Of a stretch of 22,427 bases of DNA, positions 1 through 7,431 are shown in pieces. The stretch is taken from positions 1 to 22,427 of the forward strand of contig VSNQ01000078.1 in assembly GCA_009774395.1 (NCBI GenBank), in the 5' to 3' direction. The position numbers and the translations under genes are program-made. The DNA comes from Lachnospiraceae bacterium. Its GTDB lineage: Bacteria > Bacillota > Clostridia > Lachnospirales > Lachnospiraceae. The notes below the pieces were generated by a model that saw only the letters and a list, made by a program, of their open reading frames with translations, did no database searches and was not told the DNA's origin. Numbering within the stretch: the stretch's first letter is position 1; every line of letters starts with the position of its first letter.

Positions 1-199
1 GAACGGAATCATTAGAAATAAATTTGGACATATTTTTAATATTTTGGGAAGTTTCCTTTTTGACTTGGATTATTTTGCGAAATTTGGATTATTTTGTGAT
101 TCATAGATAAATATACACATGATTTTTATTATTTTTACGTTTAATTTCTTATGTTATGCTGTTTATATTTCCTTATATTCCTATCATTTATATTACTAT
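1..199. other. AT-rich non-coding stretch at left edge
   Basis: No ORF with a ribosome binding site is visible. The stretch is very AT-rich. It contains a 13-base direct repeat, TTGGATTATTTTG, at about 65-77 and 84-96 (period 19). I see no RNA gene or clear promoter. It may be the remnant of an intergenic region interrupted by the inverted-repeat element that starts at 200. Confidence 0.5.
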
Positions 200-356
200 A
201 GGAACTGTTAAGAAATAAATCTTTACATTTGACTTGTCTGAGTCCGCAAATGCTGCGTTGTCATCAGTCGTCGATGCCCGCATCGACTCCATCTTCCGCC
301 TTGCCTTTGTGAACTCATCCTGCGTCAAAGTGTAAAGTTATTTCTTAACAGTTCCT
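200..356. mobile_element. MITE-like element with terminal inverted repeats
   Basis: The left end (200-227) begins AGGAACTGTTAAGAAATAA and continues through CTTTACA. The right end (331-356) is its reverse complement apart from a small indel. The match extends inward through TTTGAC (228-233) and GTCAAA (324-329), so the terminal repeats are about 33 bp. The 157-bp element has no transposase. Its core holds a perfect hairpin with arms GTCGATGC and GCATCGAC at 270-287. The core is clearly richer in GC than its surroundings, which suggests foreign origin. The size, repeats and lack of coding capacity fit a MITE mobilised in trans. I cannot name the parent insertion sequence, and no target-site duplication is clear. 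Confidence 0.7.
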
Positions 357-370
357 TAGGCGGTTATAAA

Positions 371-393
371 TAAATTCTTTAACAGTTCCTTAG
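371..393. repeat. Extra partial copy of the MITE right end
   Basis: The bases TTCTTTAACAGTTCCTTAG, ending at 393, closely match the right terminal repeat of the 200-356 element (TTTCTTAACAGTTCCTTAG) and lie 15 bases beyond it. The flank to 400 (AGTATAATA) also roughly mirrors the bases left of position 200 (TATTACTAT). The locus may therefore be a nested or decayed insertion. It sits directly upstream of the small + strand gene. Confidence 0.5.
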
Positions 394-411
394 TATAATA
401 GGGAGGCAATC

Positions 412-660
412 ATGCTTGTCAATTTTCATGGAATGCTATGCCAATATGGAACATATCGGTTAATGGATGAAAATAAACCAATATTGACACTTATTGATCC
501 TAATGACTGGCTCCAATCGCTGCAATATGAATTTACAGAACCTCAATATGGTCTTTGGTGTCACTTTTTAACAGATAAGGAATTAGAACAGATAAACCCA
601 TATTTGTCTGATTCGGCAAACAGCAGTTTAAATCATAATTATCGGCGCGACAACGAGTAA
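412..660 (+). CDS. Small protein of unknown function (82 aa)
   Basis: I do not recognise this protein. It is a soluble, fairly acidic 82-residue sequence with no signal peptide or membrane segment. It is rich in aromatic residues (Tyr, Trp, Phe) and has two cysteines. The start is supported by GGGAGG five bases upstream of the ATG. It is the only plausible gene on the + strand. Its last 22 bases overlap the end of comEC tail to tail, so its 3' end may have been created or changed by rearrangement next to the MITE ends. The sequence could be a complete small protein or the N-terminal piece of a larger one whose 3' part was lost. Confidence is moderate because the support is the ribosome binding site and a protein-like composition only. 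Confidence 0.45.
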   Translation: MLVNFHGMLCQYGTYRLMDENKPILTLIDPNDWLQSLQYEFTEPQYGLWCHFLTDKELEQINPYLSDSANSSLNHNYRRDNE

Positions 661-3005
661 GAAATTTTTATCTTTCCCTGAACCACCTGTACACTTACAG
701 CACCTGTTTCTTTGGTGTTGATTACGTTGCTTCCCACCTGCCCCAGCCGCTCTAGGGTTTCTTTGTGCGGATGACCGTATCGGTTGCGCGCGCCGCATGA
801 TATTACAGTAATAGGAGGGTTCAAGTATGTGAGCAGTTCCGCCGTATTAGAATATTTAGAACCGTGGTGTGCGGCTTTGTAAATCTGGCATTTCCAGTTC
901 TGCTTCGCCAGGTAAGAAACAATGGCTTCCTCTGCGTCCTCCTCCGCATCACCAGTAAACAGCACGCCAAACTCCCCATTTTTATCTTTGTACATTAACC
1001 GCATTACTAGGGAATAGGCATTCCTTGATGATGGCTGATAATCCGCAGTTGGGTGGAGCACTTCTAATTGTAAATCTTTTTCCAACGTAAAAACATCCCC
1101 TGCGGCTGCAAACTCCAATGAGATTCCTTTCTTTTCGCACAGTGCTGCTACTTTCCAATACGCTTCATCTTGTATTGCTGCCTTTGCAATTACAATTTTC
1201 CCAATATCAATCCCACTTCCTATACCATTGCTGCTTTCAAGTAGTTCCACCACACCCGATATATGATCTTGGTCAAGATGCGTTAAATAAACAGCCTCCA
1301 ACTTTGTTGTTCCTGAATATTTTAAAAACGGCTCTAATATATACTGACCGACCTCCTTTTCTGAAGTACTTCCGCCATCTATTAGGTAGTGATGCCCCTG
1401 CGGCGTTTCAATCCAAAATCCGTCGCCCTGCCCTACATCCAGAAACGTTATGCCAAGCCCACATATTGCCCGACCACTTATCATACTTACTGCAACAATG
1501 ATTAAAATTACTTTATAAGCAAATGGCAACGTAATTCGCATACATTTTTTAACACATATGTCTTTCTTCGATTGTCTTTTCCCCCACTCATGCATCAAGT
1601 ACAAAAACAGTACACATCCGTAAAAGCACCAAATTCTCCAACTATCCGGTTTTCCCACAATCCAATTTGCAGCAGGCAGCGACAACGATAAAGTACTTAT
1701 CCTTTCAAAAAACCAAAACAACATATGATTTCCAAGTGCCGCGAGTTTCGCCATAGCCATACCCAAAACAGGAATCGGCAGACTGCCACAGGCAAGTACA
1801 AAAAGCCCCAGCCCCATTACAATGGTCATTAAAGGAATTATTAATAGATTTAGAAAAAATGAATACAACGGAAATTCATAATATGTACAAAGCATAATCG
1901 GGAAATGAATAAGAAAAATACTCAGACTTCCGCAAAGTGACTGTTTCATTTTATCTCCCAAAACACTGCATATCGTGCTAAGCGTTCTGCGCTCTCTGCC
2001 CCTTCTTCTGTTATCATTACTAGCTGCGTTTTCCGGTTGAATACTCTCCAACACACAGCCAACGCCAAGAATTGCCCCAAACGACAATAAAAATCCTGAA
2101 TAGTAAAGATACAATGGCTGCTCTATCAATAAAAGCACTGCTGCTACCGCTAACGCATTTAGCATATCATATGTTCGATGCAGCATACCTGCAAGCATTT
2201 TCATAGAAAACATAACAATTGCCCGAAATGCAGAGCTGCTCATGCCGACCATATCTCCGTAGGCAATCATAAGCAATATGGAACATAGCGATGCTGCTAC
2301 AGCAGGCAGTCTAATTTTACGCAAAAGATAATACAGCCCCATACCAATTAAACTAATATGCAAGCCGGAAATCGCAAATATATGTGATATTCCGCTTTTT
2401 TGATAAAGCAGTTTGCTTTCCGCATCAAGCTGTGTTTTATTCCCAAGCAGCATTGCCTTTAAAATTGCTGCATCTTTTTCGCTCATCACTGCATCTAATA
2501 TACCCTCAAAATATCGCCGCAATTGATACAAATTTTCCTTATAATAAGAATAGGAATCACTCTGCGCAATACATTTCGTTTCCCATAGCTGGAAATCCAA
2601 TTTTAATATTCTATAATATTGTTCCATATCAAAACCGCCCGGATTTCTAGCTTTGCGAAATGCCCCCGCTTTTCCTGTAACAGCTACAACACTTCCAAGT
2701 TTTGGCTCCGGATATGCCTGTGCAGGTTCCTCGTCGGCTTCTATATAACACAAAATCCGAAGTTCTTTTTTATCCATTTCAATATTCCATTGATTTTTTT
2801 CTTGATTGGATTGTAATGGCTTGATATGCCTAAGATAGAGTACCAGCTTTCCGCCTTTATACTCTTTATGATATACTTCCCCCAGAACTGTCACTTTGCT
2901 GCCCTCCGGCACAATGGGACTAGACGCTGTCTGCTGCATTTGCTGTAAATAAAGAAACACCGTTACCACAAATGCTACACATACATAGCACAGCGGTCTT
3001 TTCAT
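639..3005 (-). CDS. comEC: ComEC/Rec2-type DNA uptake channel
   Basis: Inner-membrane channel that carries transforming single-stranded DNA into the cytoplasm. At 788 aa it has the full family length and domain order. There is an N-terminal membrane segment (about 5-22) and an OB-like DUF4131 region (about 35-150). A polytopic Competence domain follows, opening with the family motif HIFAISGLHISLIG (about 205-220). The C-terminal metallo-beta-lactamase-like domain (about 515-780) shows LDVGQGDG, the metal-site motif THLDQDH and AHHGS (about 712-716). The start has AGGGGG seven bases upstream. It lies 280 bp downstream of the GerMN gene, in the same direction as comEA. A perfect TTGACA occurs at 3096-3101 on this strand, but I see no good -10 at the right spacing, so its own promoter is uncertain. 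ComEC-like proteins are often kept in species not known to be competent. Confidence 0.95.
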   Translation of the reverse strand: MKRPLCYVCVAFVVTVFLYLQQMQQTASSPIVPEGSKVTVLGEVYHKEYKGGKLVLYLRHIKPLQSNQEKNQWNIEMDKKELRILCYIEADEEPAQAYPEPKLGSVVAVTGKAGAFRKARNPGGFDMEQYYRILKLDFQLWETKCIAQSDSYSYYKENLYQLRRYFEGILDAVMSEKDAAILKAMLLGNKTQLDAESKLLYQKSGISHIFAISGLHISLIGMGLYYLLRKIRLPAVAASLCSILLMIAYGDMVGMSSSAFRAIVMFSMKMLAGMLHRTYDMLNALAVAAVLLLIEQPLYLYYSGFLLSFGAILGVGCVLESIQPENAASNDNRRRGRERRTLSTICSVLGDKMKQSLCGSLSIFLIHFPIMLCTYYEFPLYSFFLNLLIIPLMTIVMGLGLFVLACGSLPIPVLGMAMAKLAALGNHMLFWFFERISTLSLSLPAANWIVGKPDSWRIWCFYGCVLFLYLMHEWGKRQSKKDICVKKCMRITLPFAYKVILIIVAVSMISGRAICGLGITFLDVGQGDGFWIETPQGHHYLIDGGSTSEKEVGQYILEPFLKYSGTTKLEAVYLTHLDQDHISGVVELLESSNGIGSGIDIGKIVIAKAAIQDEAYWKVAALCEKKGISLEFAAAGDVFTLEKDLQLEVLHPTADYQPSSRNAYSLVMRLMYKDKNGEFGVLFTGDAEEDAEEAIVSYLAKQNWKCQIYKAAHHGSKYSNTAELLTYLNPPITVISCGARNRYGHPHKETLERLGQVGSNVINTKETGAVSVQVVQGKIKISYSLSRR

Positions 3006-3153
3006 TCACAAACCCCCTTTTTTCATATTTGTTATCATTCTTATCGCTTCGTGCAAGGCACAAACAAGAAATGAAATGTACTTTATACTTCACAGTGTCA
3101 ATCTTCTTTCACACTTTTCGATCCTTATACAATCCGTTTTGATAACATCTATC

Positions 3154-3275
3154 GTAAACGCAAATTTTATTTGCGTTTACCTGCGCCGACCGCATGCCGC
3201 AAAGCGGCTAAATTCCTTATGCGGTCGTGTGCATCCATTTATAGAAAACGGCAAATACTTTTGTCGTTTTCTATA
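3154..3275. repeat. Composite element of three hairpins
   Basis: Three strong inverted repeats follow one another in the 280-bp spacer. (1) GTAAACGCAAAT/ATTTGCGTTTAC at 3154-3165/3169-3180: 12 perfect pairs, 3-base loop. (2) Outer arms GACCGCAT/ATGCGGTC at 3188-3195/3219-3226 enclose an inner hairpin GCCGC-AAA-GCGGC at 3196-3208. (3) A 16-pair stem with one G-T pair at 3240-3255/3260-3275, loop TACT. None is followed by a T-tract in the leftward direction, so these are not classical terminators. The arrangement resembles a REP/BIME-type repeat or a structured RNA. It could still protect the 3' end of the GerMN transcript or terminate weakly. Confidence 0.6.
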
Positions 3276-3285
3276 AGCTTTTACG

Positions 3286-4224
3286 TTATTGTACCAGCGA
3301 CAGATTTCGTTCAAAAAAAGTAGTCAAATCGTATTTATCCCGAAATTTTCCCTCTGTACTGCCATCAATTGAAATTTGTACTTTATTGATATTGCTTAAC
3401 TCCGCAAGCGAATTGACAATAGAGTAAATCGTCACATCACTTGTAACATTGTTTACCGCTGTTATAAAAGTACTATCAAAGCTAATATAACATATGCCAT
3501 CCCGAACAGTTACACTGGAAATCTTCGTAGACGGATTAATTGTAGGATAAGCTTCCCCCTCTGACGGCCCTGCAATTAACTGTTCAATTACAACGCGCTC
3601 CATTGGCACGTTGGATACATCTGCATTATGCTCCACATCTTTGCTAATCGCCACAAGCCCATCGCCTGTTTCGTTGGCAAAGTAAAGCTGCAAGGTAACC
3701 GTTCCAACCGCATCAAGTTGCTGCGTCCCCGCATTGTCAACAAACATATCTGCTGTCATAATGCCAATCGTATTGCCGTTGACATCGACCGCAGGCTCAC
3801 CGTTAATCGTGAGCATTACATATTTTACATCTGGTATCGCCGTAAGACTTCTTACCAAAGCAGCTCTTGTCAACACTTCCGTTGTAGTGGAAAGTTCTTT
3901 ATATCTTTCTCCTAAAGAAACTGTAATCTGCTCTCCGTCAAAAGAATAATTAATAATATTAATCCCACTTGTCAGAGTTGCCTTTAATTCCCTGTTTTCT
4001 GGTACAGTACACAACAACGTCAATACTTCTACAATTTTTTCGCGCGTATCAGTACTTTTGAGGTAATGTGTTTCTTTAACCAGTTTTGTTTCGTTTTTAT
4101 TCAAATAGGATATATCTATCGGCGTGCCCTCGTCCCTGTTCTCTTTACCACAGCCGAAAACTCCGATCATCAGACAAACGACCGCTACAAATAATGCGGT
4201 TTTATGTCGTTTTATCCGTTTCAT
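3286..4224 (-). CDS. Lipoprotein with two GerMN domains
   Basis: Predicted 312-aa secreted lipoprotein. A basic N-terminus and hydrophobic stretch (about 1-24) end in the lipobox VFGC, with the lipidated Cys at about 25. Two GerMN-type repeats follow (about 60-170 and 180-290). Both carry the family pattern of a short helical region followed by beta strands containing ISFDS or VSLGE-like segments. I chose the ATG at 4224. An in-frame TTG at 4260 lies upstream, but the strong GGAGGG sequence falls between the two and can only serve the ATG (spacing about 13, slightly long). The gene follows the histidine kinase in the same operon. GerMN domains occur in GerM (spore cell-wall function) and in LpqB, the lipoprotein partner of the MtrAB two-component system. 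By analogy this protein may modulate the kinase or bind cell wall; that is inference. Confidence 0.85.
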   Translation of the reverse strand: MKRIKRHKTALFVAVVCLMIGVFGCGKENRDEGTPIDISYLNKNETKLVKETHYLKSTDTREKIVEVLTLLCTVPENRELKATLTSGINIINYSFDGEQITVSLGERYKELSTTTEVLTRAALVRSLTAIPDVKYVMLTINGEPAVDVNGNTIGIMTADMFVDNAGTQQLDAVGTVTLQLYFANETGDGLVAISKDVEHNADVSNVPMERVVIEQLIAGPSEGEAYPTINPSTKISSVTVRDGICYISFDSTFITAVNNVTSDVTIYSIVNSLAELSNINKVQISIDGSTEGKFRDKYDLTTFFERNLSLVQ

Positions 4225-4284
4225 ATTGCTATTAACGCCCTCCCTCCTGTTTTTTAACAATGCTTTCTATATACAATATTTCCA

Positions 4285-5739
4285 TTATGCCTGCGTTGCG
4301 ATAAATGTAAGTGGTATCTTTACTTTAAACGTAGTTCCAAGCCCTTCCTCACTGTCTACATTAATCGATCCTCTATGCATTAATATTGCGCTCCTTGTAA
4401 TTGCAAGCCCAAGCCCTGTGCCGCCAATTTCATTGGAATGCGACTTGTCTACACGATAAAACCGCTCATAGATATGTTCAATCTCCGCCTGCGGAATTCC
4501 AATTCCAGAGTCAGCCACCTCCACCGTAAAATATTTGTGATCAGCGTCCAATACTACTTTAACCCAACCACCCTCGACATTATATTTAATTGCATTTTCT
4601 ACCAAATTTGTCAAAGCAAGTGTCAGCTTTACTTCATCTACTTCCGCGCTTACTGGTCTCCGACTCTCAAAAATCAGCTTAATATCCGCCCTGATTGCCA
4701 ACGGCCCCAAACGTTTCAGCATCAATTCCAAAACAGCATTAATATCCGTTGGCTCCACATTTAAGTCTGCCGATGTCCGCGTCATTTTCACGAGTGACAA
4801 TAAATCTGTAATTATCTTATTCTCTCGATCAATTTCCTCCGTAATATCTGTCATAAATTCCTGATAAAGTTCTGCTGGCGCATCTTCCAGTGCCAAAAGT
4901 GAATCCGCAAGCACCTTCATAGACGCAAGCGGTGTTTTCAGTTCATGTGACACATTGGAAACAAACTCTTGTCTTGAATCATCCAAAACCTTCATTCTGC
5001 CAAGCATCTGATTAAAAGCATCCCCAATCTGCTCTGTTTCCAAGTATTCTTTAACGCAGATTTGTTCGTCAGTAAACCCGTTTTTCACCTCGTTAATTGC
5101 GTCTGTAATCTTTTCAAATGGTTTGAGCAAATAACGGCTTAAGAAAAATGCCATTCCAAATATCACTACAAGAGCCAATATTTCAAACAGCAGTGCCCTT
5201 CCTTGAATATATTCGTAGCTTGTATTAATACTATCCATTGATACACTTGTCAGCATAACACCAACAATACGCGTACTATCTTTTAATTTTTCCTCAATCG
5301 GCACTACAATTTCAATATAATTGTTGTCACGCAGACGGTTTGATGCACCGCCGCCTTTTAAACAGGCAATAATCTCCTCAGAAATAATCGTCTTTCCTTC
5401 GCTGACACCGTAAGTGTCTTTAATCATCTTTAAACCACCATCAATAATCAGTACACGGCCGTCATAAAGATTCGATAGCTGCGACAGTTCTGCATTAATC
5501 ACGTCACTGCTGTTATCCAACAAATAATTATACATCGTTAAATGGTCTGCAATAATTTTAACCTGCGTCTGCACCTCATTTGTCCTAACTGCAATCGCAT
5601 TGCTCATATAACGTTCCAAAATACCATAGTGCAGTATAATACAGGGAATCAGCCCCGCCAACATAATAATTAGAAAAATCCGCATCCGAAGGCTTCGGAA
5701 CCCTTTAATTTTTTTCAGCTTTTCAATCAGTTTCGACAC
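4285..5739 (-). CDS. Membrane sensor histidine kinase
   Basis: Sensor kinase of 484 aa, paired with the response regulator directly upstream. It has TM1 (about 21-38), an extracellular sensor region (about 40-180) and TM2 (about 182-203). HAMP (about 204-256) and HisKA with the phospho-accepting His265 in SHELKTP follow. The HATPase_c domain has N box LVENAIKYN, G1 ADSGIGIP, F box ERFYR and G2 GGTGLGLAI. This architecture is that of WalK/PhoR/MtrB-like kinases but without a PAS domain. I chose the GTG at 5739 because GGAG lies seven bases upstream. An in-frame TTG at 5778 has no ribosome binding site. The kinase lies 60 bp downstream of the regulator and 60 bp upstream of the GerMN start. The signal is unknown; context suggests cell envelope. 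Confidence 0.93.
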   Translation of the reverse strand: MSKLIEKLKKIKGFRSLRMRIFLIIMLAGLIPCIILHYGILERYMSNAIAVRTNEVQTQVKIIADHLTMYNYLLDNSSDVINAELSQLSNLYDGRVLIIDGGLKMIKDTYGVSEGKTIISEEIIACLKGGGASNRLRDNNYIEIVVPIEEKLKDSTRIVGVMLTSVSMDSINTSYEYIQGRALLFEILALVVIFGMAFFLSRYLLKPFEKITDAINEVKNGFTDEQICVKEYLETEQIGDAFNQMLGRMKVLDDSRQEFVSNVSHELKTPLASMKVLADSLLALEDAPAELYQEFMTDITEEIDRENKIITDLLSLVKMTRTSADLNVEPTDINAVLELMLKRLGPLAIRADIKLIFESRRPVSAEVDEVKLTLALTNLVENAIKYNVEGGWVKVVLDADHKYFTVEVADSGIGIPQAEIEHIYERFYRVDKSHSNEIGGTGLGLAITRSAILMHRGSINVDSEEGLGTTFKVKIPLTFIATQA

Positions 5740-5799
5740 CTTATCACTCCATTTTATTGTATCTATACTGTACGGCAAAAAGACTTGCTGCCCAGTTGC

Positions 5800-6486
5800 C
5801 TATTTGTAATAGTATCCGACACCCCACTTTGTAAATACATATTTCGGTTCGCTGGGATTTGGCTCGACCTTCTCGCGCAGTCTTCGGATATGCACATCAA
5901 CAGTGCGCACATCTCCTGGATAATCAGCTCCCCAGACCAGTTTCAGCAGATTTTCACGGCTGTATACTTTATTGGGATTTAATACCAGAAGTTCCAATAC
6001 ATCAAACTCCTTCGCCGTTAAATTCACTTCTTTATCATGGATATAAAGCCTTCTGCCATCGCAGTCCAGCCGCAGATCGCCAGCTTCCACCACTTGCGGT
6101 CTGTGCTCTGTTTCTGCTCTGCCTGCAGTTCTGCGCATTATCGCCTTTATCCGCGCCTTCACTTCCAATATATTAAACGGTTTCGTTATATAGTCATCTG
6201 CGCCATATTCCAGTCCCAGTATTTTATCCATATCATCGCCCTTAGCAGTTAGCATAACGATCGGCACATCAGAAAATTCTCGAATCTGCTGGCATACCTC
6301 AAGTCCTGTAAGCTTAGGAAGCATAATATCAAGCAGCACCAGATCGTATCTGCTGCCCTTTACTTTTTCCAGTGCTTCCTCGCCATCGTATGCACAATCG
6401 ACCTCCATATCGTCCTTTTCCAGACTAAAACGCACGCCTTTTACAATAAGCTTCTCATCATCTACCACTAAAACACGTTTTCCCAT
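5800..6486 (-). CDS. OmpR/PhoB-family response regulator, WalR/MtrA-like
   Basis: DNA-binding response regulator of about 228 aa. The receiver domain (1-115) has the acidic pair DD (9-10), phospho-acceptor Asp53 in LLDIMLP, Thr80 in MLTAKG and Lys102 in TKPF. The winged-helix effector domain (about 130-228) has the typical GDVRTVDVHIRRLREK recognition region and ends GVGYYYK. Both domains resemble WalR and MtrA, which control cell-wall metabolism genes, but I cannot assign orthology by reading alone. The start is either ATG 6486 or the adjacent GTG 6489; AAAGGG lies upstream of both. The kinase gene follows, and comEA lies 27 bp upstream without a visible terminator, so cotranscription from the comEA promoter is likely. 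Confidence 0.93.
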   Translation of the reverse strand: MGKRVLVVDDEKLIVKGVRFSLEKDDMEVDCAYDGEEALEKVKGSRYDLVLLDIMLPKLTGLEVCQQIREFSDVPIVMLTAKGDDMDKILGLEYGADDYITKPFNILEVKARIKAIMRRTAGRAETEHRPQVVEAGDLRLDCDGRRLYIHDKEVNLTAKEFDVLELLVLNPNKVYSRENLLKLVWGADYPGDVRTVDVHIRRLREKVEPNPSEPKYVFTKWGVGYYYK

Positions 6487-6513
6487 CACTACTAATCCCT
6501 TTCGCCCGCTTTT

Positions 6514-7299
6514 TTACACTGTTATTTTATCCTTAATTTTTGCAAAAAGTCCGTCTTTAATGCCATCTACCTTTTTAATATCCTCAATAGTCTGAAAGCC
6601 GCCGTTTGCTTCACGGTAAGCGATAATTGCCTGCGCTCTGCTCTCACCAATCCCCGTTACCGTGGTAAGTTCCGATACAGACGCTGTATTAATATTTACC
6701 AATCCGCCCCCCTGTACGGCTGATTTCTCTACATTTGTATTCTTTGTGCTGCCTTGTTCTACAGAACCTGCATTATACATACCTTTCTCTGCTAAAGCTG
6801 CCGTTTCTTCTTTTGTAAGAATCACAATCTGTTCTCCGTCCTGCGCTTCCCGTGCTAAATTTAAGCAAGTTTCATCCGCATCTGACGAGAAACCTCCCGC
6901 CAGCTCCACCACTTCAAAAAGCCGGCTGCCTGCCCCTGTCCGGTAAACGCCTGCATTGTTTACAGCGCCGCAGATATAAACATAAATCTCCTGCTGCGAC
7001 TGTATTGCCTGACTTTCTTTTGTCAAAACTGTTGTTTCTGTTATATTTATATTTTCTGCCTGTTGTAATGCCACTTCATTTCTTTTACTTTGTTCCTGCT
7101 GCAACACTGCTTCTTTTCCTGTATTTCCTGTCTGCTGCAATGCAGTTTCTTCTTTATCTTGAAGCTGCAAAATCAGTTCGCCCTCCTTTGCCTCCTGTTG
7201 TGCACTGCATCCGCAGAGTATTACTCCCATAAACAGACAAAAATTTGCTAAATAAACTATTTTTTTCACTTGTTTAGAAATTTGCATAAGCTTTTTCAT
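6514..7299 (-). CDS. comEA: ComEA-like DNA receptor with lipoprotein signal, SLBB and HhH domains
   Basis: DNA-binding competence receptor of 261 aa. A basic start and hydrophobic segment (about 10-28) end in LCGC, a good lipobox with Cys31. Known ComEA proteins are held by an uncleaved membrane helix, so lipid anchoring is notable. Residues 40-95 are a low-complexity Gln/Glu-rich tether in which ALQQ/VLQQ recurs three times. An SLBB domain (about 103-165, starting YVYICGAV) follows. The C-terminal ComEA-type helix-hairpin-helix pair (about 198-261) has VNINTAS and VTGIGESRAQAI. The ATG has AAGGAGG nine bases upstream, partly held in a hairpin (7311-7332). A strong promoter lies at 7356-7384. 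Downstream come the two-component system, the GerMN lipoprotein and comEC. Confidence 0.9.
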   Translation of the reverse strand: MKKLMQISKQVKKIVYLANFCLFMGVILCGCSAQQEAKEGELILQLQDKEETALQQTGNTGKEAVLQQEQSKRNEVALQQAENINITETTVLTKESQAIQSQQEIYVYICGAVNNAGVYRTGAGSRLFEVVELAGGFSSDADETCLNLAREAQDGEQIVILTKEETAALAEKGMYNAGSVEQGSTKNTNVEKSAVQGGGLVNINTASVSELTTVTGIGESRAQAIIAYREANGGFQTIEDIKKVDGIKDGLFAKIKDKITV

Positions 7300-7310
7300 A
7301 ATGATAGCCT

Positions 7311-7332
7311 CCTTATCATATGAACGATAAGG
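7311..7332 (-). promoter_or_regulatory. Hairpin overlapping the comEA Shine-Dalgarno sequence
   Basis: In the comEA leader, CCTTATC (7326-7332 read leftward) can pair with GATAAGG (7311-7317), leaving an 8-base loop. The GG of the second arm is the start of the ribosome binding site AAGGAGG (7308-7314). Folding would hide half of it, so translation may depend on structure. The stem is only seven pairs and no ligand or antisense partner is evident. Confidence 0.4.
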
Positions 7333-7355
7333 CCCCTCTATGCATATCTGTATTT

Positions 7356-7384
7356 ATTCTAGTCTATATCCGTATTGAATACAA
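7356..7384 (-). promoter_or_regulatory. Sigma-A type promoter for comEA operon
   Basis: Read leftward, TTGTAT (7379-7384) and TAGAAT (7356-7361) are separated by exactly 17 bases. The predicted transcript starts near 7349 and gives a leader of about 50 bases before comEA. No other good promoter is evident before the response regulator, kinase or GerMN genes, so this probably drives all four. Confidence 0.7.
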
Positions 7385-7431
7385 GGATTAATTTTTACAT
7401 TTCGCATAAAAATAAAAATTGTGCATTTTAT

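Noticed and set aside
3076..3276. Small + strand frame between comEC and the GerMN gene
   Set aside because: It reads through the three-hairpin element, has no ribosome binding site and looks non-protein-like.
4225..4260. TTG start for the GerMN lipoprotein
   Set aside because: The strong Shine-Dalgarno lies downstream of the TTG, so it can only serve ATG 4224.
7385..7431. Terminator after radA
   Set aside because: The only pairing is a weak, bulged AT-only stem, not convincing.
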